NCBI RefSeq assembly: GCF_936928535.1
Contig: NZ_CAKZHY010000024.1
Location: 1-51,371 of the forward strand
DNA from: an uncultured Bradyrhizobium sp.
GTDB lineage: Bacteria > Pseudomonadota > Alphaproteobacteria > Rhizobiales > Xanthobacteraceae
Direction of reading: 5' to 3'
DNA: 51,371 bases
Positions within the stretch are counted from its first letter, which is position 1, and each line of letters begins with the position of its first letter. The notes below the pieces were generated by a model that was given only the letters and a program-made list of their open reading frames with translations, did not search any database and was not told the origin of the DNA. Shown one piece after another: positions 26,365 to 34,936 of the stretch. Made by a program: the position numbers and the translations under genes.

Positions 26365-27843
26365 ATGTCTTCCAGCAAACGAGGACGATTTTCGCTCCAC
26401 CGCCGTGACCTCCTCGCCACTGCAGTGGCCGCGGGAGCGGCGGCTATCCTGCCAATCACCAACAGTCAGGCGGCCGGTCCGCTTGAACATGCCCTCAGTG
26501 ACTTGAAGGATGATGCTGTCGAGCAGTTCGCGTATCTGCTTGGCATGGAAGCCTACGTCTATGGTTTCCCCCTGGTGATGATGGATGCGACGAACCGGGT
26601 GGAGACGGCGGTATCCGAGGCTGGTGAATACGCCGCGCCGATGAACCAGCTCCTCAGGATGCGGGGGTTCGTCAGCCCGGATTTCAAGAACGTCGTACGC
26701 ATCAGCGTCAACTCCATCTGGTCGGGGGGAATTTTCGATCTCGAGAAGGAGCCGCTCGTCTTCTCATATCCAGATACGGCGGGACGTTATTTCGTACTTC
26801 AATTACTGAATATGTGGACCGACGACTTCGGCTCCGTGGGCACGCGCACGACGGGCAAGGCAGGGGGCAATTTCCTGATTGCGGGGCCGAAATGGAATGG
26901 CACACCGCCACCCGACGTCAAGACTGTCTATCGCTGCTCGACGCGATACGGCTGGGTCCTGACCCAGATGGCGGCGGCCGGGCCACAGGATTTCCCGGCG
27001 ATCCACAAGCTCCAGGATCAGCTCAACTTGACCCCGCTGAGCGCGTGGGGCACTTCATACTCGCCACCGAAGAATGTGCCCGTCGACCCGGACGTGGACC
27101 TCACCGCCACCCCCTACGATCAGGTGCGCCTCATGACCGGCGAGATGTTCTTCAAACGTCTTGCCTTCCTGCTGAAGGACAATCCGCCCTATCCGGCCGA
27201 CGCCCCCATGCTCGCCAAGCTCAAGCGACTGGGGGTCGAGCCCGGCAAGCCGTTCGACCGTACCACCGTCGAGCCGGCAATCCTGCGGGGCCTGAACCGC
27301 GTGCCCGCGCAAGTCTGGTACAAATTCCAAACCGGCCCATACACTGCGCCGACGTTGAATGGCTGGCAGAACATGCTCAACATCGGCAGGTTCGGCACGG
27401 ACTACGCCACACGGGCCTTCGTTGCCTGGTTCGGGCTAGGCGCATTGACTGCGGATGACGCAGTATATCCCACGGCGTTCGTCGACGGCGATGGCGAAAT
27501 TCTCGACGGCTCACAAAAATACCTGGTTCATTTCGCCAAGGACGAGATGCTGCCTTCCGAGAGCGGCGTCTGGTCGATATCGCCGTATCGCGAAAACTTC
27601 TACGTCCGCAACGCGATCGAGCGCTATGGCATAACATCCGGCATGCCCTTGAAGTACAGTCCGGACGGTTCGTTTGACGTCTACATCCAGGCGCGCTCGC
27701 CGGGCGCCGACAAGGAAGCGAACTGGCTGCCTTGTCCCCCGAGCGGGGCCTTCAACTTGAGCATCCGCGTGTATCAGCCTAAGGAGAGATTGAAGGACAA
27801 TACGTTCAGGATTCCGCCAATCCAGCGAATTCGCGATAGCTGA
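26365..27843 (+). CDS. DUF1254/DUF1214 domain protein with Tat signal
   Basis: Exported 492-aa protein. The N-terminus has a twin-arginine signal (FSLHRRDLLATAVAAGAAAI) with cleavage near SQA. DUF1254 covers about residues 60-190 (LGMEAYVYGFPLVMMDATNR, FKNVVRISVNSIWSGGIFD, FVLQLLNMWTDDFGSVG). DUF1214 covers about 370-485 (LPSESGVWSISPYRENFYV, PDGSFDVYIQARSPGADKE, NWLPCPPSGAFNLSIRVYQP). The pair is widespread in Proteobacteria and Mycobacteria, often near sulfatases, but has no established biochemical function that I know. ATG 26365 follows CGGAGAAC and starts the signal; the open frame further upstream overlaps the sulfatase gene. It lies 121 bp after the sulfatase stop. Confidence 0.88.
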   Translation: MSSSKRGRFSLHRRDLLATAVAAGAAAILPITNSQAAGPLEHALSDLKDDAVEQFAYLLGMEAYVYGFPLVMMDATNRVETAVSEAGEYAAPMNQLLRMRGFVSPDFKNVVRISVNSIWSGGIFDLEKEPLVFSYPDTAGRYFVLQLLNMWTDDFGSVGTRTTGKAGGNFLIAGPKWNGTPPPDVKTVYRCSTRYGWVLTQMAAAGPQDFPAIHKLQDQLNLTPLSAWGTSYSPPKNVPVDPDVDLTATPYDQVRLMTGEMFFKRLAFLLKDNPPYPADAPMLAKLKRLGVEPGKPFDRTTVEPAILRGLNRVPAQVWYKFQTGPYTAPTLNGWQNMLNIGRFGTDYATRAFVAWFGLGALTADDAVYPTAFVDGDGEILDGSQKYLVHFAKDEMLPSESGVWSISPYRENFYVRNAIERYGITSGMPLKYSPDGSFDVYIQARSPGADKEANWLPCPPSGAFNLSIRVYQPKERLKDNTFRIPPIQRIRDS

Positions 27844-27866
27844 AGGCTCGCAGGCGCCGCGCGAAT

Positions 27867-28319
27867 ATGGACAACGTGATCCAACTCATACCGGTCACAC
27901 CTTCGATCGATCAACTGGCCCGCATCATCGGCAATGTGGCCGCTCCTGCGTTCCTGCTCGGAGCGGTCGCCTCATTCATTTCGGTGCTGATCTCGCGCAT
28001 CAACCGGGTGATCGACCGAGCCCAGTTTCTTCATGCCATCGTCGACGGCGATAGCGCGAAGGCTTTTCTAAAGGGTGACATCCCTCGGCTGAAGCGCCGC
28101 GCCACCCTGCTCAACCGATCCCTGTTCTGCTCGATCCTGGCCGCCCTTCTGACATCCCTGATCATCATCGTTGCCTTCATCAGTGCGCTCTTAAACGTGG
28201 CTCATGAATATGGCGTGGCGCTCTTGTTCATGGCCGCGCTCCTCACCTTTTGCGCTTCGCTCGTCGACCTGGCCCGCGAAACCCGGCTTGCCCTTCACGA
28301 TAACGACCTGCGCGTATAA
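27867..28319 (+). CDS. DUF2721 membrane protein
   Basis: Small inner-membrane protein (150 aa) of the DUF2721 family. The family-typical start is visible: LARIIGNVAAPAFLLGAVAS then FISVLISRINRVIDRAQFL, followed by a polar loop with LKRRATLLNRSLFCSILAAL and two further helices (LTSLIIIVAFISALLNVA; GVALLFMAALLTFCASLVDL). Three or four transmembrane helices in all. ATG 27867 lies 23 bp after the DUF1254 gene stop and the next gene starts 11 bp after this one, so the three are almost certainly cotranscribed. No function is known for the family. Confidence 0.85.
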   Translation: MDNVIQLIPVTPSIDQLARIIGNVAAPAFLLGAVASFISVLISRINRVIDRAQFLHAIVDGDSAKAFLKGDIPRLKRRATLLNRSLFCSILAALLTSLIIIVAFISALLNVAHEYGVALLFMAALLTFCASLVDLARETRLALHDNDLRV

Positions 28320-28330
28320 GAATTGGCGGC

Positions 28331-30760
28331 ATGATCCGCGGGCGGAGGGAGGACGTGGCGAAGAATTCGCGGAAGGGCCGCAGACAGGGCTCGGCGGGCC
28401 CAAGTTCGACGGGCTCCGAACGGCAGGCTACACCCTCACGCTCTGCCCTCACCTTTGGGACGTCGGTCTTGCTGGCGGTCGTCGCGGGCGTGCTATTCTT
28501 TCTGGCCGCGAGCTGCCTGTCCTGGCTCAAATCCACGAGCGTACCTTCGCAGCCGCCACACCCGGCCGGGCTGGCCTTCGTCGGCAGTCAGACCTGTAGC
28601 GGATGCCATCAGGCAGAGACAAAACTGTGGGAGCGCTCGCAACATCGCCACGCGATGGATCATGCGACCGAGCAGACTGTGCGCGGCGATTTCAATGGCG
28701 CTGGCTTCGAATATGCCGGCACGCGCTCGCGATTCTTCCGAGACGGGAAGAAGTTCCTGGTCGAGACCGACGGTCCGGACGGCAAGCTCGCCACGTTCGA
28801 GATCAAGTACACGTTCGGCGTCGAGCCGCTGCAGCAATATCTGATCGAATTCCCGGATGGACGTATACAGGCGCTGTCGATTGCCTGGGACACGCGGCCG
28901 AAGGATCGGGGTGGTCAACGCTGGTTTCATCTTTATCCGGATACAGCCGTCACCAGCAATGATCCGCTGCACTGGACGAAGTTGAACCAGAACTGGAATT
29001 TCATGTGCGCCGAGTGCCACTCGACGGGCGTGCACAAGAACTACGATGCCACCGGCAACCGATTCGCCACGACGTTCACCGAGATCAGCGTCGGCTGCGA
29101 AGCCTGCCACGGCGCGGGCTCGCGCCATGTCGATTGGGCACGGCAGAAGCCGGCGGCGCGCGGATCGGATGACGGACTGCTGGTGAGGTTCGACGAGCGA
29201 ACGGGCATCAGCTGGTCGATCGAAGCTGGAACCTTGACACCAAAGCGCAGCGCCCCACCACCGGCTCTGCGCAAGGAAGTTGAAACCTGCGGCCTCTGCC
29301 ACGCGCGCCGCGGCCAGCTTTCGGAGGACTGGAAGCCTGGCCGCCCGCTGTCGGAGACCCACCGGGTCTTGCTCCTCGACCGGCAGCGCTTCCACCCCGA
29401 CGGTCAGATGCGCGATGACGAGGAGACCTATAACTACGCTCCCTTCAAGCAGAGCAAAATGTTCGCAAAGGGCGTGACCTGCAGCGACTGCCACGATCCG
29501 CACAGTGCGGCACTGAAGGCGCCGGGCGATGGCGTCTGCGTACAGTGCCATGCGCCGGCGAAATACGAATCGGTCGCCCACCGGCACCATACCGATGTGT
29601 CGCCGCCACCAGGCTGCCCGTCCTGCCACATGCCGGAGCGCCACTACATGGTGGTCGATCGTCGCCACGACCACGGCTTCCGGATCCCGCGTCCTGACCT
29701 CTCCGTGCAGATAGGGACGCCGAATGCGTGCAATGATTGCCATCGGGACAAGCCCGCGGCCTGGGCGGTCCAACAGGTCGAGACCTGGTTCGGGCCGGAG
29801 CGACGCGGCTATCAAACCTACGCAGGCGCGTTTCATTCCGCCTGGACTGAAGCGGCCGATGCGCAAGCCCTGCTGGCCGCGGTTGCTGCCCCAAACGATA
29901 TTCCCGGAATCGTGCGCGCCAGCGCGCTCGGCGAGCTTCCCGTGCCAGATATCGATCTAATCCGCCGCGGGCTGGCCGACCCCGATCCACTCGTGAGGCT
30001 GGGAGCCCTCGACGGGCTGGACGGAGTGCCGGCTGACCAGCTCTGGATACTCGCTTCCACGCAATTGACCGATCCGGTACGCGGTGTGCGCGTCCGCGCC
30101 GCCGAGCTTCTCGCCTCGGTGCCCGCGGCACGCCAACCTGCCGCCGACCGCGACAAGTTCGCACAAGCCGCGGCCGAATTCGTGGCGGTGCAGAAATTGA
30201 ATGCGGATCGTCCGGACGCCCGGACTGGGCTCGGCAATTTCCTTGCGCGACAGGCGCGTGCCGCTGAGGCCGAGGCCGAATATCGGGCTGCCTTGCGTCT
30301 TGATCCATCGTTCTCGCCCGCCGCCATCAATCTCTCCGATCTCTTCCGGCAACTCGGACGCGACAGTGACGGCGAAAGGGTCTTGCGCGAGACTCTCTCC
30401 GCGTCGGCGAAGGACGCCTCGCTCCACCACGCGCTCGGTTTGACGCTCGTGCGCCTGAAGCGCAACGAAGCGGCGCTCGACGAGCTGCGTCAGGCGACGT
30501 TGCTGGATCCGAGCCAGGCGCGCTATGCTTACGTTTATGCCGTGGGGCTGCATTCCTCCGGTCGTCGCGACGACGCCATTGTTGTGCTCAGGAACGGTTT
30601 GCAGATCCATCCCAACGATCGCGATATGCTTTCCGCGGCGCTCGCGTTGAGCCGCGAGAAGGGGGATTCCGCATCTCAATTGGGCTATGCCGAGCGGCTC
30701 GCACGCCTGATGCCGGGGAACCATGAAATCGAGGACCTCATCAAGCAGCTCAAGCAATAG
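28331..30760 (+). CDS. Octaheme c-type cytochrome with TPR C-terminal region
   Basis: Membrane-anchored periplasmic multiheme cytochrome (809 aa). A basic cytoplasmic N-terminus is followed by one helix (about 43-63), then the cytochrome part with eight CxxCH haem sites at about residues 89, 226, 256, 320, 384, 403, 429 and 467 (CSGCH, CAECH, CEACH, CGLCH, CSDCH, CVQCH, CPSCH, CNDCH), resembling cytochrome c554/doubled-CXXCH families. Residues about 500-590 look HEAT-like (DPDPLVRLGALDGLDG), and about 610-800 are tetratricopeptide repeats (AEAEYRAALRLDPSFSPAAI; NEAALDELRQATLLDPSQA). The eight hemes suggest electron transfer; the TPR part suggests a bound partner. It is the last gene of the run. 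Related proteins occur in other bacteria without an assigned reaction. Confidence 0.88.
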   Translation: MIRGRREDVAKNSRKGRRQGSAGPSSTGSERQATPSRSALTFGTSVLLAVVAGVLFFLAASCLSWLKSTSVPSQPPHPAGLAFVGSQTCSGCHQAETKLWERSQHRHAMDHATEQTVRGDFNGAGFEYAGTRSRFFRDGKKFLVETDGPDGKLATFEIKYTFGVEPLQQYLIEFPDGRIQALSIAWDTRPKDRGGQRWFHLYPDTAVTSNDPLHWTKLNQNWNFMCAECHSTGVHKNYDATGNRFATTFTEISVGCEACHGAGSRHVDWARQKPAARGSDDGLLVRFDERTGISWSIEAGTLTPKRSAPPPALRKEVETCGLCHARRGQLSEDWKPGRPLSETHRVLLLDRQRFHPDGQMRDDEETYNYAPFKQSKMFAKGVTCSDCHDPHSAALKAPGDGVCVQCHAPAKYESVAHRHHTDVSPPPGCPSCHMPERHYMVVDRRHDHGFRIPRPDLSVQIGTPNACNDCHRDKPAAWAVQQVETWFGPERRGYQTYAGAFHSAWTEAADAQALLAAVAAPNDIPGIVRASALGELPVPDIDLIRRGLADPDPLVRLGALDGLDGVPADQLWILASTQLTDPVRGVRVRAAELLASVPAARQPAADRDKFAQAAAEFVAVQKLNADRPDARTGLGNFLARQARAAEAEAEYRAALRLDPSFSPAAINLSDLFRQLGRDSDGERVLRETLSASAKDASLHHALGLTLVRLKRNEAALDELRQATLLDPSQARYAYVYAVGLHSSGRRDDAIVVLRNGLQIHPNDRDMLSAALALSREKGDSASQLGYAERLARLMPGNHEIEDLIKQLKQ

Positions 30761-31000
30761 GGAACAGCGACAAAGCCTGAGGCGCGGCTAGTTTCGCACC
30801 GCATAGAGCGGCGTCCTGCAATCCCAGTTCGAGACGTGGAAGGCATCTTGCCACGAACTGTGTCACTTGTCCGCCAGCGTCAGGTCACGACTTTCCTTGA
30901 TCCAGCTCAACGCCTGCATGCACCGGTTGGTACATCTGCCCGGTAGCCCGGCGTCGGGCAAACCCGCTGCGACGGCGCATCGCCGCAGCGGACAGGTCGA

Positions 31001-32080
31001 TTACGGCCTGATCACCGTCATGTTGAACGCGCCAGCATTGGCGGCCGCATGGGCCACGGCCTCGTTGGCATGGTCGAGATCGAATGCCGTCGTCTCGACG
31101 TGATCGAGGCTCAGGAGGCCGGCGCGGACCAGCGCGATCAGGCGAACCGCGGCATCCGGCGGATACATCCAGACGCCGTGAATCGTGATGCACTCGCGCA
31201 TGATCCAATTGTAGGGTAGCTCCAGGCCGGGGCCGCCCTGCATGTTGACGCCGCCCATCAGCACGACACGGCCATTGGGCCGCACCGTCATGATCGCGGC
31301 GCGGACCACCGTCGTCGAGACCGAGGGCGGCATGATGTCGAACGCGCAATCGATCGGGCCGGGTGCGGCGCGCTTCATCAGCTCGCGGTCGTCGTTCTCG
31401 TTGCCCGTCAGCTTCACCGGCTTGACGCGCGCGCCATGGCGACGCACGAGCTCAGCGAGCATCTTATCGTTGCGGCCTGGCGCAACGACGCAAGCCGCCC
31501 CCATCGCGAGTGCCACCGCCACGGCTGCGCTGCCGAAATTGCCGGTCGCGCCGCTCACCAGCACCGTCTCGCCGGGCTGCAGCCTGGCGGCAAGGAAACC
31601 GCCATAGGGGACCAGCAGGGTGCCGAGCGCGCACCATTGCGTGGCCTTTGCTTCGCTGATGTCGCCGAGCCGCGTCACGTTCTCGGTCGGCACCCTCATC
31701 CGCTGGGCGAAGGAACCGTCGTGAAAATACTTCTGTAGCCGCATGCCGCCTTCGCCGCGCGCGCTGACGCCCTGCAGATGAATATCGGGAGCGATCGCGT
31801 CGTCGCGCGAACGGACCGTCGGATCGCAGACGACCCAGTCGCCGACGGACAATTTGGTCGAATCCGGGCCGATCGCGCGCACGCGTCCGACCCCGCCGGC
31901 TCCCGGAATGGCGGGCAGGTCCAGCGCGTATTTGCGTTCGCCGCTGAACACTTCCTTGGAATAGGACAGCACGCGGGTGGCGACGACGTCGACGATCACC
32001 TCGCCGGTGCCAAGCACGGGGTCGGGGACGTCCTCGATCACCAGCGGGGATCCGAAAGATTTGAGTACGGCAGCCTTCAT
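31001..32080 (-). CDS. Medium-chain dehydrogenase/reductase (zinc-type alcohol dehydrogenase-like)
   Basis: Cytosolic NAD(P)-dependent oxidoreductase of the MDR superfamily (359 aa). The N-terminal GroES-like domain includes LPAIPGAGGVGRVRAIGP (about 56-73) and VGDWVVCDPTV. The Rossmann part has ETVLVSGATGNFGSAAVAVA (about 155-175), the nucleotide-binding turn. The structural-zinc Cys cluster of classical alcohol dehydrogenases is absent, so it may be a quinone reductase-like or enoyl reductase-type MDR. ATG 32080 is supported by GAAGG about nine bases upstream. A 22-bp sequence 71-92 bp upstream of the start recurs upstream of the MmyB-type regulator at 33.0 kb, suggesting control by it. Substrate unknown. 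Confidence 0.85.
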   Translation of the reverse strand: MKAAVLKSFGSPLVIEDVPDPVLGTGEVIVDVVATRVLSYSKEVFSGERKYALDLPAIPGAGGVGRVRAIGPDSTKLSVGDWVVCDPTVRSRDDAIAPDIHLQGVSARGEGGMRLQKYFHDGSFAQRMRVPTENVTRLGDISEAKATQWCALGTLLVPYGGFLAARLQPGETVLVSGATGNFGSAAVAVALAMGAACVVAPGRNDKMLAELVRRHGARVKPVKLTGNENDDRELMKRAAPGPIDCAFDIMPPSVSTTVVRAAIMTVRPNGRVVLMGGVNMQGGPGLELPYNWIMRECITIHGVWMYPPDAAVRLIALVRAGLLSLDHVETTAFDLDHANEAVAHAAANAGAFNMTVIRP

Positions 32081-32150
32081 GATGTTGACCTTCGTTCGCA
32101 CCTCATTGTGAGGTGCACGAACTATGCGAGGGCCGTCGTGCGGCAGGAAG

Positions 32151-32172
32151 GCCTGGTATTATCCTAGTATTC
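32151..32172. promoter_or_regulatory. 22-bp repeat, copy 1 (candidate operator)
   Basis: Reads GCCTGGTATTATCCTAG followed by TATTC. It matches copy 2 at 32982-33003 in 21 of 22 bases. It lies between the divergent dehydrogenase (start 32080) and Gly/Ser-rich gene (start 32310). The core is a loose dyad (CTGG...CTAG). Confidence 0.6.
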
Positions 32173-32309
32173 TATCGACCCTGTGTGGCGGGCGCGCGCC
32201 GTCGCTACATCGTCTGAGAAGACGGAGCGGTTCGCTGGCCCTGAGGGAGTGGACTGGGTAGGAACTCGCAACATCAGCCAGAATTATCTCCCGAACAGGG
32301 AGACCATCC

Positions 32310-32774
32310 ATGATCAGGAAATCGATGATCGTTGCGATCGCCTGCACCGCCATATCCTCAGCCGCTCTAGCTCAAGGCGGTGGCGGAGCTGGCGGCGGCG
32401 CCAGCAGCGGAGCAGCTGCGGGTGGATCATCGTCTTCCGGCGCGACGAGCGGCACGGCCGTCCCAACTCAGGCCGGCACCAGCTCCACCTCAAACAGCCA
32501 CGGCACATCGACGACGACGGGTGGAACGGGCGCAACAGGTTCGAACAGCACGTCTGCCAACTCAAATTCCAATCAAGCGGGTTCTGGCCCAAACAATATG
32601 ACGCAGGCGCAGAAGGCGACGACCGGCGCGAACACGCTTCCCGCAACCGCGGCACCAGGTGCTGTCAGCGCTCCCGGCGCAGGCGTAGGTCACTCCGCGA
32701 ACGGATTGCCAATAGGTTCTCCTGGTTCCGGGCCAGGCTCGCCCGAACAACCTGTCGACTCCGGACACCGTTGA
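32310..32774 (+). CDS. Gly/Ser/Thr-rich secreted hypothetical protein (154 aa)
   Basis: Low-complexity exported protein. A signal peptide (MIVAIACTAISSAALAQ) is followed by about 130 residues of almost only Gly, Ser, Thr, Ala, Asn and Pro, for example GGGGAGGGASSGAAAGG and NSTSANSNSNQAGSG, with no Cys or aromatic residue, so it is probably disordered. A short conserved-looking stretch (NNMTQAQKATTGANTLPATA) lies near residue 97. GGGAG precedes ATG 32310 and an intrinsic terminator follows at 32806, both supporting a real gene. Similar signal-plus-disordered proteins are common in Bradyrhizobium; function unknown. The neighbouring 22-bp repeat could regulate it as well as the dehydrogenase. 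Confidence 0.7.
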   Translation: MIRKSMIVAIACTAISSAALAQGGGGAGGGASSGAAAGGSSSSGATSGTAVPTQAGTSSTSNSHGTSTTTGGTGATGSNSTSANSNSNQAGSGPNNMTQAQKATTGANTLPATAAPGAVSAPGAGVGHSANGLPIGSPGSGPGSPEQPVDSGHR

Positions 32775-32805
32775 ATTTCAAAAAAAGTTTCGGATGGAGC
32801 GTCGT

Positions 32806-32833
32806 AAAGCCCGCCATTTTGGCGGGCTTTTGT
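32806..32833 (+). terminator. Intrinsic terminator after the Gly/Ser-rich gene
   Basis: AAAGCCCGCC (32806-32815), loop ATTTT, GGCGGGCTTT (32821-32830), then TGT. A 10-bp perfect stem with four T (32828-32831), 30 bp after the stop. Clear. Confidence 0.85.
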
Positions 32834-32981
32834 CATCCTGAAGGGAGCGAACCCGAAGGTCCGCTTTTGAGCCCTCCCGATAATTGCGTCCTTGGTTGCC
32901 GGCACCCTTCGCAGGCGCGCCATCAGGTCCAAGAAGAAGTTTTGCTGTTGCAGGCGCGCCCGTCTTTGCAGGAGGGCGTGA

Positions 32982-33003
32982 GCCTGGTATTATCCTAGCA
33001 TTC
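32982..33003. promoter_or_regulatory. 22-bp repeat, copy 2 (candidate operator)
   Basis: Reads GCCTGGTATTATCCTAG followed by CATTC, 831 bp from copy 1 and in the same orientation. It ends 26 bp before ATG 33030 of the regulator gene, at promoter distance, which fits autoregulation. Confidence 0.6.
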
Positions 33004-33029
33004 AAATGCTTTCCATACGGAACACCACC

Positions 33030-33803
33030 ATGGCCGACCCCCGCCGCGTCGAATTCGGCGACTTCCTTCGCTCCCGCCGCGAAAAGCTGTCGCCGAAGTC
33101 CGTCGGCCTTCCCGCAGGCCAGCGGCGGCGTACCGCGGGGCTGCGGCGCGAGGAGGTGGCGCAGCTTGCCGGCATCGGGGTCGACTGGTACATCCGCCTC
33201 GAGCAGGGCCGCACCGTCAGTCCGTCGGTCACGACGGTCGATGCGCTGGCGCGGGCGTTGCGCCTCAGCAAGACCGAGCACGCGCATCTCAAGGATCTCG
33301 CGCGCGATGGCGAACGCCGTCCCTTCACCCGCGAGGTGGTGCCGCCGCCCATTTTGCGCCTGGTCGAAAGCCTGCCGCATCCGGCCTACATCACCGGCCG
33401 GCGCTGGGACGTGCTGGCCTGGAACGCCGCCGCCGAGGAGATCTTCGCGTTCGGCCGGCTGCCGGAAGAGGATCGCAACACGCTGCTTCTGATGATGACC
33501 AACAAGAAGACGCGGAAATCCTACGGCGCGGGCTGGGCTGATGTGGCCAAGCGCATGGTCGCGATGTTTCGCGCCACCCATGACGTCTGGGCCGGCGATC
33601 CCGCCTTTGCGGAATTGCTGACGCGCTTGCGCGCAGGCAGTCCCGAGTTCGTCAAATGGTGGGGCGCGCACGAAGTGCACGGCACCTTGTCGGGCCGCAA
33701 GACAATGACGCATCCCACCAAGGGCGTGCTGCATTTCGAGCACACCAGCTTTCAGGCCAATGACGATCCCGCGCTGAAGCTCGTGATCTACACGCCGGTG
33801 TAG
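33030..33803 (+). CDS. XRE-type helix-turn-helix regulator with MmyB-like ligand domain
   Basis: Cytoplasmic transcription factor (257 aa). The N-terminal helix-turn-helix is at about residues 30-60 (GLRREEVAQLAGIGVDWYIR, then LEQGRTVSPSVTTVDALARA). The C-terminal half is the MmyB-like ligand-binding domain (HPAYITGRRWDVLAWNAAAE, and later HPTKGVLHFEHTSFQAND), thought to bind small hydrophobic ligands. The frame opens at ATG 33006, but ATG 33030 (ACGGAAC upstream) is preferred because copy 2 of the 22-bp repeat would otherwise abut the start codon. In this family a regulator often controls an adjacent dehydrogenase; the shared 22-bp sequence beside the MDR gene fits. It is convergent with the IclR gene. 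Confidence 0.88.
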   Translation: MADPRRVEFGDFLRSRREKLSPKSVGLPAGQRRRTAGLRREEVAQLAGIGVDWYIRLEQGRTVSPSVTTVDALARALRLSKTEHAHLKDLARDGERRPFTREVVPPPILRLVESLPHPAYITGRRWDVLAWNAAAEEIFAFGRLPEEDRNTLLLMMTNKKTRKSYGAGWADVAKRMVAMFRATHDVWAGDPAFAELLTRLRAGSPEFVKWWGAHEVHGTLSGRKTMTHPTKGVLHFEHTSFQANDDPALKLVIYTPV

Positions 33804-33824
33804 GACGGCCACATAGGGTCGCAC

Positions 33825-34616
33825 TCAGCCCCTGAAATCCTGCAGGCCGGAGAGTGCTTCTTTGCAGCGTTCCGCGAACGCCATCAGGTAGCCGCCAATC
33901 TCCTTGGCGAGATCGTCGCTGGGCTCGATGTCCTGCAGGCTCATGTTGATTGCATAGACGGGCAGGCTCTCGACCACCATCGGCGTGGCGACGGCGAGCA
34001 CGCCTGGTTGCCAGGAGGCGGCACAATAGCCGTCGCGTCTGACGACCCGAATTGATTTCTGCACGTCGGCAACCAGCGCCCTGGTGGCGGCGGCACTACG
34101 TCGCTGGAACTGCCCTATCAGCCTGTCGCGTTCTGCGTCCGGGATGCCTGCGAGATAGGCGCGACCCAGCGAGGTCAGCTCCATCGGGACCTGTTGACCC
34201 GCGACAATGCTGCGCAGCGTCGGGCGTGGATTGTAGCGAATGGATTCCAGGTAGACCATCATCGCGCGGTCGGCGGTCGCGAGACCGACGTTCAGCTTGC
34301 GCCGCGTCGATTCAGCCCGCATCAACGGACCCAGGACCCTGAGCGCCGGCGAGCCCATGCGAACGGCGTGGCCAAGGCTGAGAACCGCCGCGGCAAGCCG
34401 ATAATTCCGCTCCGCCTTGATCTCGTCGAGCATGCCTAAGGCGACCAGCGTCTTGGTCAGACGGCTGACGGTCGAGCGGGGCAGACCAGTCCGTTCGGCA
34501 ATCTCGCCGTTGCCGAGCGTGTCGATGCCGGGGCGGAAGGCGCGGAGGATCTCGATGCCTCTTTCCAGCGACCTGTTTCCGTTTGCGCCACCGGAATATT
34601 GCCGCGGCAAGGCCAT
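33825..34616 (-). CDS. IclR family transcriptional regulator
   Basis: Cytoplasmic DNA-binding regulator (263 aa). The winged helix-turn-helix is N-terminal: NRSLERGIEILRAFRPGIDT (about 13-32), then NGEIAERTGLPRSTVSRLTK (about 36-55). The effector domain covers about 90-250, with ELTSLGRAYLAGIPDAERDR and GVLAVATPMVVESLPVYAIN in family positions. The open frame extends 100 codons upstream, but ATG 34616 with GGAG five bases ahead is the clear start. It is divergent from the catabolic cluster; a TTCCA-N5-TGGAA dyad lies 17-32 bp upstream of its start codon, a likely site for itself. Most probable role is control of the genes at 34.9-40.5 kb. Effector unknown. Confidence 0.9.
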   Translation of the reverse strand: MALPRQYSGGANGNRSLERGIEILRAFRPGIDTLGNGEIAERTGLPRSTVSRLTKTLVALGMLDEIKAERNYRLAAAVLSLGHAVRMGSPALRVLGPLMRAESTRRKLNVGLATADRAMMVYLESIRYNPRPTLRSIVAGQQVPMELTSLGRAYLAGIPDAERDRLIGQFQRRSAAATRALVADVQKSIRVVRRDGYCAASWQPGVLAVATPMVVESLPVYAINMSLQDIEPSDDLAKEIGGYLMAFAERCKEALSGLQDFRG

Positions 34617-34936
34617 GTCGGCTCCTAACCTAATTCCATTTAGTGGAAATGACCGATATTCGCTTTTATGGCAGTTCGCTATCAAGGCAAGCAATAAATC
34701 ACAACCAAGTCCGGTCGGGAGTACGAAACGCAATGTCCGAAGATCCCCTGAGCTAACCTGTCCGGCGCGATCCGCTCCGCGGCTTCGACGCGCCAGCCTC
34801 AATTCTGGAATCAAAGCTCGCATGTGGCGCAGGCGCGCCAAGGCATCCGGGTCGGCATCTGCCGACGCGGCCGGAGTGATGCGTCTTTCGAGATGAACGT
34901 CGGCGCTCCCATGCAAAACCGCAACAAGGCTCGTAC
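34617..34936. other. 320-bp divergent promoter region of the catabolic cluster
   Basis: Region between the IclR gene and the crotonase gene. It holds the TTCCA-N5-TGGAA dyad at 34634-34648. From about 34740 to 34930 the sequence is GC-rich with no supported gene; the upstream extension of the IclR frame is spurious. Confidence 0.5.
34634..34648. promoter_or_regulatory. Candidate IclR operator
   Basis: TTCCA-TTTAG-TGGAA, a perfect 5-bp inverted repeat resembling IclR-family sites (TGGAA-N-TTCCA type). It lies next to the IclR gene start and about 290 bp from the crotonase start, so it fits autoregulation best. Confidence 0.5.
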
